Assembly (NCBI GenBank): GCA_002839125.1
Contig: PGXI01000051.1
Coordinates: forward strand, 1 to 10,143
Length of the DNA stretch: 10,143 nucleotides
Direction of reading: 5' to 3'
DNA from: Tenericutes bacterium HGW-Tenericutes-5
GTDB taxonomy: Bacteria; Bacillota_I; Bacilli_A; Izemoplasmatales; Hujiaoplasmataceae
Both the position numbers and the translations under genes were made by a program. The notes below the pieces were generated by a model. That model was given only the letters and a program-made list of their open reading frames with translations. It was not told the DNA's origin and did not search any database. This document shows, in pieces, positions 5,763 to 10,143 of the stretch; within the stretch, counting starts at the first letter, position 1, and each line of letters starts with the position of its first letter.

Positions 5763-7442
5763 TTAACTATTACTTAGTTCAGATAATTTTTCAATATAGA
5801 TATATATCGTCGACCAATCTCTATCCATCCGGTAATCATCAAATGAATCATCAGGAACATAAAATGTTGGGATATCATGAGCTCTAGGAGTTCTAATATT
5901 CGTTATTGAACCATCAGTTACTACACTGCGGTTAATAATAACCACTTCAATTGAACTATTGCGATAATAAAGAGAATCCATAAAAACTACCGAACTCGGA
6001 ATATTTAAGATTTTTATTTTCTGTGTCTCGCTAAAGACATCATATCCAATCCGTTCTAATCCGTCATTAAAACCAATGTCAATTAAATATCTTTGGCCAT
6101 AAAAAGCTGAAGGGGCTATCATTCTAATATTTTCCGGTAAAATATAGATTTTATCTGTTTTTGCCGGTGGATATGTTAATAAAAAATCTCCGGCATAAAG
6201 TACTCCATCTATTGTGTAATAAGCTTCATTTTCATCAGATATATTTATTTCTTTTAAATTCGGTGTTAGGCTAAAGGCTCTAGTGCCAAGGTTCATCAAG
6301 TTTTTAGGTAGATTAATTACCTCAAGATAATTATTCTCCATAAAAGCCCCTTGACTTATAACAAATACATTATCTGGTACAGTAAATTCTGTCGCTTTTA
6401 AAGCCGGTGGATAATAGACTAGACGGTATTGATCTTCATTTGGAAGTTCTTCATTATATATACCCTTTATATAAACAACATTATTAATCGTTTGATAGGT
6501 ATCATTACCTTCAAATACAAGATTGATTAAATTAGGGGTATTACTGAAGATTTGCGGTTCAAAGAAATTCAATCTTTCCGGGAATTCAAATGTAGTTAGA
6601 CTAGGAAGGTTTGCGAAAGCGGACATATTAAAATTATGATAAAAAGATATATCATCATAATATCTAATATCAACCATAACTTCATAAGAATAAAACGAAC
6701 CTAAATCGGGTACATATACAACTTCGGAAACACTTAAGACTTCAGTGATTGGACAGCCTTCACTGAATTTCCAAGATGTTTCATTATCTTCTATAATTTG
6801 ACAATCACTTTGATTTTCTTGGATTATATCGTCATATTCCTGACTAGATATAATTTTTTTTACCTCACCAGAATAGCCTCCATAGAAACTTATCTTTTGT
6901 AAGTTAAGAGAATCTGTAAAAGCACTGGTATTAATACGGGTAACACCTACAGGAATCTCTACTTCTATTATAGAACTACCTTCAAAAGCATATGAGTTAA
7001 TTGCATAGACTTTATTCCGATTGAAACTTTCAGGAATGCGTAAGTATTTGGCATTACCTGAGTAGCCTTCAATTGATATTTCAAAAGTTTCCGGATGTAT
7101 CATGTATTCAAAAACATCATCAAATTCTTCATATACAGCTGTTAAAGTAATTGATTGTTCTACTAGAAAATCACCATAATAATATTCATTACCGTCGCTC
7201 CAACCAACAAAAACTTTTTCTTCATAAACATCTATTGGAAGAGTTATTACATCGCCAATAAAAACATCATCAAAAACCCTTGTCATTTGAATATAGGAAT
7301 TTTCTAGTGTAACAACCGCTTCTGTTTTTGTAGTGTTTGTTGATTCTACAGTTGTTGTGACAATTGTAGTAGTCTTATTACAACCAAATAAAAAGGTTAA
7401 TGAAAACAATATAAAAAATAAAAAATAAATTCTTTTAAGCAA
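5763..7442 (-). CDS. BspA-like leucine-rich-repeat lipoprotein with an InlB-type repeat
   Basis: A 559-residue precursor. It has a lipoprotein signal peptide with lipobox LFGC (C21) and a Thr-rich linker (22-45). One InlB/Listeria-Bacteroides B-repeat-like unit spans about 50-105 (VFVGWSDG near 77-84, then LVEQSITLTAVYEEF). The rest is BspA-type LRR_5 repeats, recognisable from recurring AF...L..I.IP units: INSYAFEGSSIIEVEIP, INTSAFTDSLNLQKISF, ISQGAFMENNYLEVINLP, IAPSAFYGQRYLIDIGF. YYTIDGVLYAG-type linkers are typical of this family. An insert with three acidic stretches and C214/C230 interrupts the repeats at about 190-260. Such proteins are displayed on the cell surface and mediate adhesion or protein binding; no enzyme domain is present. 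The start is TTG with AAGGAGG 7 nt before it; a nearby ATG is out of frame and too close to the ribosome site. Confidence 0.85.
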   Translation of the reverse strand: MLKRIYFLFFILFSLTFLFGCNKTTTIVTTTVESTNTTKTEAVVTLENSYIQMTRVFDDVFIGDVITLPIDVYEEKVFVGWSDGNEYYYGDFLVEQSITLTAVYEEFDDVFEYMIHPETFEISIEGYSGNAKYLRIPESFNRNKVYAINSYAFEGSSIIEVEIPVGVTRINTSAFTDSLNLQKISFYGGYSGEVKKIISSQEYDDIIQENQSDCQIIEDNETSWKFSEGCPITEVLSVSEVVYVPDLGSFYSYEVMVDIRYYDDISFYHNFNMSAFANLPSLTTFEFPERLNFFEPQIFSNTPNLINLVFEGNDTYQTINNVVYIKGIYNEELPNEDQYRLVYYPPALKATEFTVPDNVFVISQGAFMENNYLEVINLPKNLMNLGTRAFSLTPNLKEINISDENEAYYTIDGVLYAGDFLLTYPPAKTDKIYILPENIRMIAPSAFYGQRYLIDIGFNDGLERIGYDVFSETQKIKILNIPSSVVFMDSLYYRNSSIEVVIINRSVVTDGSITNIRTPRAHDIPTFYVPDDSFDDYRMDRDWSTIYIYIEKLSELSNS

Positions 7443-7449
7443 AACATAT

Positions 7450-7456
7450 CCTCCTT
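7450..7456 (-). promoter_or_regulatory. ribosome binding site that decides a TTG start
   Basis: AAGGAGG on the minus strand lies 7 nt from TTG at 7442-7440. An ATG at 7447-7445 is only 2 nt away from it and is in another frame. Confidence 0.85.
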
Positions 7457-7479
7457 GTTATTAAAAATAAACTTTTTTT

Positions 7480-7488
7480 ATTATAACA
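7480..7488 (-). promoter_or_regulatory. extended -10 promoter of the BspA-like gene
   Basis: On the minus strand, TGT-TATAAT lies about 38 bp upstream of the TTG start. A perfect TTGACA at 7503-7498 is only 12 bp from this -10, too close to serve as its -35, and it partly overlaps the neighbouring terminator. Confidence 0.55.
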
Positions 7489-7501
7489 TATATTTTTTGT
7501 C

Positions 7502-7540
7502 AATAAAACACCCAGGTCAAAAAAACCTGGGTGTTTTATT
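7502..7540 (-). terminator. terminator of the membrane hydrolase gene
   Basis: A perfect 16-bp inverted repeat (AATAAAACACCCAGGT with its complement at 7525-7540) around a 7-nt loop, with the GC-rich part nearest the loop. It begins 21 nt after the stop at 7562. On the minus strand TTTTATT forms the end of the stem. Confidence 0.88.
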
Positions 7541-7561
7541 TGTTACTAAAAAGGGATTTGT

Positions 7562-9622
7562 TTATGCAATGCTTAATAAATAAACTGCTGTATTAGCTAA
7601 GGTAATTAAGGTAAAGAAGATAGTTGTAAAGAAAACACCTGTCCAAACATTACCAGTTTTAATTGAGAATCTTCTTAAGATAACTCCAGCTACAGATAGA
7701 GGAATTACTAAACCTACTGCTAGAATTGAACTTAATGAGAAACTTGGATAAGCAGCTACGCCAGTAGCGTATAATACACCGTATTGATATAGTAAGAAGA
7801 AAATGATTGGTCCTACTAATAAGAAAGCTGCTAATAAATCGCCTTTAATACCTTTGCAGTTTCTTGTGTTAACAAATATTGTAACACCAGCTGCGAAGTA
7901 ATAAATCAATAATAATGGCATGTATCTTAAAGCCGCAACGAATTGTTGAGAGTTGAAGATTTTAACTGCGAATGCATAGATTCTGAAGTCTGTTAAGAAA
8001 ATCCATTCTACTAATGCAACTACAAATAATAAACCAGCCGCTACAGCGATAGCTGTTAAAAGACTTGTTCCTACTTGAACCCAACTAGCTTTTAAACCAT
8101 AAGGATTAGATACGTTTTTACCATAGTTGAATACTGGAGTTGTAATGAATACTACTAGAAGGATTAAACCTGCTGAAGCAATAGCCCAGTATGCGATTGT
8201 ATTGATTGAAGGAGCACTCCAATAAATACTGTTAGTGATAATTTGCTTGTTGATTAATAACCAACGGTATGCTAAAGCAACAAATGCTACTACAAATGCG
8301 CCTGTTGTAACTTTTTGTGCTAATTTAATTGAAGCTTCATCATTTTTAGCAACTGCAGCTACCCAAACTAATAGAACGAATAAAGCTGCTGCACCAATGA
8401 TATAGAACATAACATCAGCTAGAACCAAAAGTCCTGCTGAACGGTCCATAAAGGTTGTTAGATAGAACATCGCAATAAAGGTAGTAGCTAAGATAGCAAC
8501 AGTCTTGAAAACTTTTGCTGTTTTATTGTTTTCTTCTAAAACAACACCTTCAGCTGTTTCTTTAGCGAATACTTTATTGAATACTGGAAGTTTAGAAATA
8601 AGAGCGAATAATGGGAATACTAATGCAAATAAAGCAATCATCGCTATTAGTGTAAATACTTCTTTCAACCACCATGTTTGACTTGTTGAACCAGTAGAAA
8701 TTCCATAATCAGCTAATTCGCCTAAATTATGTAAATCTAATTGATAAGTGAAAGATTCTTCCATGAATGTAATAGTATCTCTACCAGTTGTGAGTGACCA
8801 ATGGTTTTGTGGATGAGTTTCATCTGGAGTGTAAATTACTCTTTGACCACCATCTTTTTCATAAAATACACCTTGGTCAGCTGTTCCTTCATCATCTCTA
8901 CCTAAGAATTGTAAACCTACAGCATCTTCAGTAAAGTCTTTGTGTCTAACACTTCCGGTGTTAAGCCCTGAATTATCAAAGAAGAATTGATCCCATTGTG
9001 CAGCGATGAAACCTACAGATCTTGTAGATAACATATTCCAAGCTTCTGGTACACCGATATAACGGAAATCAGCACCTACTGGTAAACCTACAGCGATTTT
9101 TCTGTATCCAGAAACACCAGCTTGCATTTCATCAAAAACAAGTGCATAGATTGATGAAAAACCACCCATTGAGTGACCACTTACTGCGATCATTCCATTA
9201 CCATCAGCATCTTTTAAAACATAATCTTGTTCGTACATGTAGTTAGCCGCGTCGCTAACTGCATTAACGAAGAATCTAAAAGCTGCTGGAGTTTCCCATG
9301 TTGAATCACCATGATCATACATGCTGAAGGCTAAAACTACATAACCTCTTTTTGATAATTCAATAGCAGGAATCATTTGCATTTCCGCATTGTTTAAATA
9401 ACCATGTGTTAATACAACTGCTGGAGCTGGATTATCTTCATCTACACCTTTTGGCATATAAAGATAACCTGCTAATTCACCATTTGGAGTTTCAAAACTG
9501 ATTGTGTCTACTTTTACAGACCAGAATGAGTTTTGAACCAATGAAGCAAATAAACTAGATACAAGTATTACTACTAGTAGCAATACTAGCCATTTTAATG
9601 GCTTTGATAAGTTCTTTAACAT
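7562..9622 (-). CDS. membrane protein with alpha/beta hydrolase domain and about ten C-terminal transmembrane helices
   Basis: A 686-residue protein. An N-terminal hydrophobic helix (11-30) acts as anchor. Residues about 40-300 form an alpha/beta hydrolase: AVVLTHGYLNN (H73-G74, oxyanion region), the nucleophile elbow GHSMGG (S151), AAQWDQFF with D211 as likely acid, and ETHPQNHWS with H270 or H274 as likely base. By topology this domain should lie outside the cytoplasm. About ten hydrophobic segments follow, near 318-343, 371-391, 397-424, 438-457, 472-496, 516-542, 562-584, 594-612, 632-650 and 660-684, with a charged loop at 345-368. The hydrolase part resembles dienelactone hydrolase/peptidase-like esterases; the substrate is unknown. 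The helices match no transporter I can name. AAAGGAG lies 5 nt before the ATG. It is transcribed alone from a promoter downstream of the glycerol kinase gene. Confidence 0.82.
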   Translation of the reverse strand: MLKNLSKPLKWLVLLLVVILVSSLFASLVQNSFWSVKVDTISFETPNGELAGYLYMPKGVDEDNPAPAVVLTHGYLNNAEMQMIPAIELSKRGYVVLAFSMYDHGDSTWETPAAFRFFVNAVSDAANYMYEQDYVLKDADGNGMIAVSGHSMGGFSSIYALVFDEMQAGVSGYRKIAVGLPVGADFRYIGVPEAWNMLSTRSVGFIAAQWDQFFFDNSGLNTGSVRHKDFTEDAVGLQFLGRDDEGTADQGVFYEKDGGQRVIYTPDETHPQNHWSLTTGRDTITFMEESFTYQLDLHNLGELADYGISTGSTSQTWWLKEVFTLIAMIALFALVFPLFALISKLPVFNKVFAKETAEGVVLEENNKTAKVFKTVAILATTFIAMFYLTTFMDRSAGLLVLADVMFYIIGAAALFVLLVWVAAVAKNDEASIKLAQKVTTGAFVVAFVALAYRWLLINKQIITNSIYWSAPSINTIAYWAIASAGLILLVVFITTPVFNYGKNVSNPYGLKASWVQVGTSLLTAIAVAAGLLFVVALVEWIFLTDFRIYAFAVKIFNSQQFVAALRYMPLLLIYYFAAGVTIFVNTRNCKGIKGDLLAAFLLVGPIIFFLLYQYGVLYATGVAAYPSFSLSSILAVGLVIPLSVAGVILRRFSIKTGNVWTGVFFTTIFFTLITLANTAVYLLSIA

Positions 9623-9779
9623 AATTTCTCCTTTTCTCTTTTCTTTCTTTTAAATTTTATATAAATTTTTATATAATCCCCTAATTTTTTGCAAATAAAA
9701 AAGTCAAGCCAAACAAACACAAACTATGTGCTCTCCTGCTTCACTCTAGACTCTTAAGCGCTTACATTATATTTTTACA
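9623..9779 (-). promoter_or_regulatory. long 5' leader of the membrane hydrolase gene
   Basis: About 155 nt lie between the predicted transcription start (near 9779) and the ATG. It holds the cre-like site, a C/T-poor AT-rich tail before the ribosome site, and one weak hairpin (CACA/TGTG around 9727). I could not match it to a known riboswitch or T-box, and it contains no clear terminator. A second, weaker promoter may lie in the AT-rich tract near 9655-9700 (TTGACT and TATATA-like boxes at poor spacing). Confidence 0.45.
9753..9766 (-). promoter_or_regulatory. cre-like site (CcpA operator candidate)
   Basis: TGTAAGCGCTTAAG on the minus strand matches the catabolite-responsive element TGWAANCGNTNWCA at 12 of 14 positions, with the central CG in a TAAGCGCTTA palindrome. 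It sits about 14-27 nt downstream of the predicted transcription start, a position where CcpA blocks elongation. Whether this organism has CcpA is not shown here. Confidence 0.55.
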
Positions 9780-9785
9780 GCCTAG

Positions 9786-9815
9786 ATTATAACACTTTGA
9801 AGCGGGGGGTGTCAA
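9786..9815 (-). promoter_or_regulatory. strong sigma-A type promoter for the membrane hydrolase gene
   Basis: On the minus strand, a perfect TTGACA (9815-9810) is followed after 18 bp by a perfect TATAAT (9791-9786) with TG one base upstream (extended -10). It starts 30 bp after the glycerol kinase stop codon. A further TATAAT occurs at 9771-9766, without a good -35. Confidence 0.8.
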
Positions 9816-9819
9816 CACC
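9808..9819. repeat. 12-bp inverted repeat over the -35 box
   Basis: GGTGTCAACACC has 5-bp arms around a 2-bp centre and covers the whole TTGACA. This arrangement suits a repressor operator. A 2-nt loop is too small for a terminator hairpin, and no T-run follows. Confidence 0.4.
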
Positions 9820-9829
9820 ATTTGGAAAT

Positions 9830-9846
9830 AGTTTTAAATTAAAACT
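9830..9846. repeat. AT-rich inverted repeat at the glycerol kinase stop codon
   Basis: AGTTTTAAATTAAAACT is a perfect 8+1+8 palindrome overlapping the TAG. It has no loop or GC core and no T-run follows, so I do not call it a terminator. No proper terminator is seen between glycerol kinase and the next promoter, so readthrough into the hydrolase gene is possible. Confidence 0.3.
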
Positions 9847-10143
9847 AAATTTTAAAATGTCTTGTAGCTTCTACTGCTAATTTCCAACCCTTAAGAAGTC
9901 TTTTTCTTAAAGCTTCTTCCATCTTTGGTTGATAAGCAGTGTCTTCTTTTTTACTGCGTTTTATATCTTCTATATTTTGCCAATAACCTGAAGCAATACC
10001 AGCTAGATAAGCAGCGCCTAAGGCAGTAGTTTCCATGATAAACGGTCTTTCTACTTTTGTATTCATGATATCAGCTTGAAACTGCATTAAGTAATTATTG
10101 ACGGTTGCGCCTCCGGTAGCTTTAACCACATCTATTTTTTGAT
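9845..10143 (-). CDS. glpK: glycerol kinase, C-terminal part (5' end outside window)
   Basis: The visible 98 or so residues are the C-terminal end of an FGGY-family sugar kinase. The GGATVNNYLMQFQADI block, ERPFIMETTALGAAYLAGIASGYW, and the closing RKRLLKGWKLAVEATRHF are characteristic of glycerol kinase, which phosphorylates glycerol to sn-glycerol 3-phosphate in the cytoplasm using ATP. The usual motif is VDGGA, whereas here the residues before GGA read KAT; a change at the Asp position is seen, but the catalytic base of the family lies upstream of the window. The frame stays open to the right edge (IDVVKATGG), so the true start is outside. The gene ends in TAG. GC is about 37%. Neighbours such as a glycerol facilitator or glycerol-phosphate oxidase would be expected beyond the edge if it is in an operon. 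Confidence 0.88.
   Translation of the reverse strand, partial: QKIDVVKATGGATVNNYLMQFQADIMNTKVERPFIMETTALGAAYLAGIASGYWQNIEDIKRSKKEDTAYQPKMEEALRKRLLKGWKLAVEATRHFKI

Noticed and set aside
7498..7503. Perfect TTGACA upstream of the BspA-like gene
   Set aside because: Only 12 bp from the TATAAT, too short for a -35/-10 pair; it overlaps the foot of the hydrolase terminator.
9623..9779. Riboswitch or T-box in the hydrolase leader
   Set aside because: No T-box sequence, no recognisable aptamer core and no terminator or anti-terminator pair could be seen by eye.
1..10143. Mycoplasma genetic code (TGA = Trp)
   Set aside because: All long genes use TGG for Trp and contain no internal TGA; a code-4 genome of this GC would show many.

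Overview
The window is low-GC bacterial DNA, best explained by a low-GC Bacillota or Tenericutes-like organism of the Acholeplasma/Izemoplasma type. That placement is an inference from base composition, strong purine-rich ribosome sites, Bacillus-type promoters and protein flavour; no rRNA or other marker gene is present. Tryptophan is encoded by TGG throughout, so the Mycoplasma code (TGA = Trp) is not in general use. All eight natural gene ends visible are TAA (six) or TAG (two).

Left end (1-1037, minus strand): a MinD-type ATPase with an inserted ferredoxin domain, cut by the window edge, is preceded 1 bp upstream by an unusual gene. The N-terminal two thirds of that gene look like a CoiA-family zinc-finger/nuclease-like protein, and its last 80 residues are the C-terminal part of a NifX/NifB-type iron-molybdenum cofactor-binding protein. 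By hand count, GC falls from about 41% (1-540) to about 23% (541-780) exactly where the protein changes family. This marks a recombination or deletion join, or an assembly chimera.

Centre-left (1153-2740): a membrane-anchored XRE-family regulator (minus, TTG start) is divergent from a dps ferritin-like gene (plus). Both have recognisable promoters, and each transcript ends in a factor-independent terminator.

Centre (2754-7442): two large lipoprotein genes on the minus strand flank a plus-strand flavin reductase-like gene. The first lipoprotein carries a CotH-type kinase domain behind two Ig-like segments; the second carries an InlB/Listeria-type repeat and BspA-type leucine-rich repeats. Both have a Thr/Ser-rich linker after the lipidated cysteine, as expected for surface proteins of a cell with one membrane. 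The flavin reductase frame is intact over 311 codons except for one in-frame TGA at codon 122.

Right end (7502-10143, minus strand): a 686-residue membrane protein joins an extracytoplasmic alpha/beta hydrolase domain to about ten C-terminal membrane helices. It is served by a strong promoter with a palindrome over the -35 box and a cre-like site in a leader of about 155 nt. Upstream of it is the C-terminal end of a glycerol kinase gene. The cre-like site suggests carbon-source control of this end.

The genes do not form one obvious pathway. The window reads as a patchwork of surface lipoproteins, stress and redox genes, and one clear junction. No CRISPR array, transposase, tRNA or rRNA was seen.
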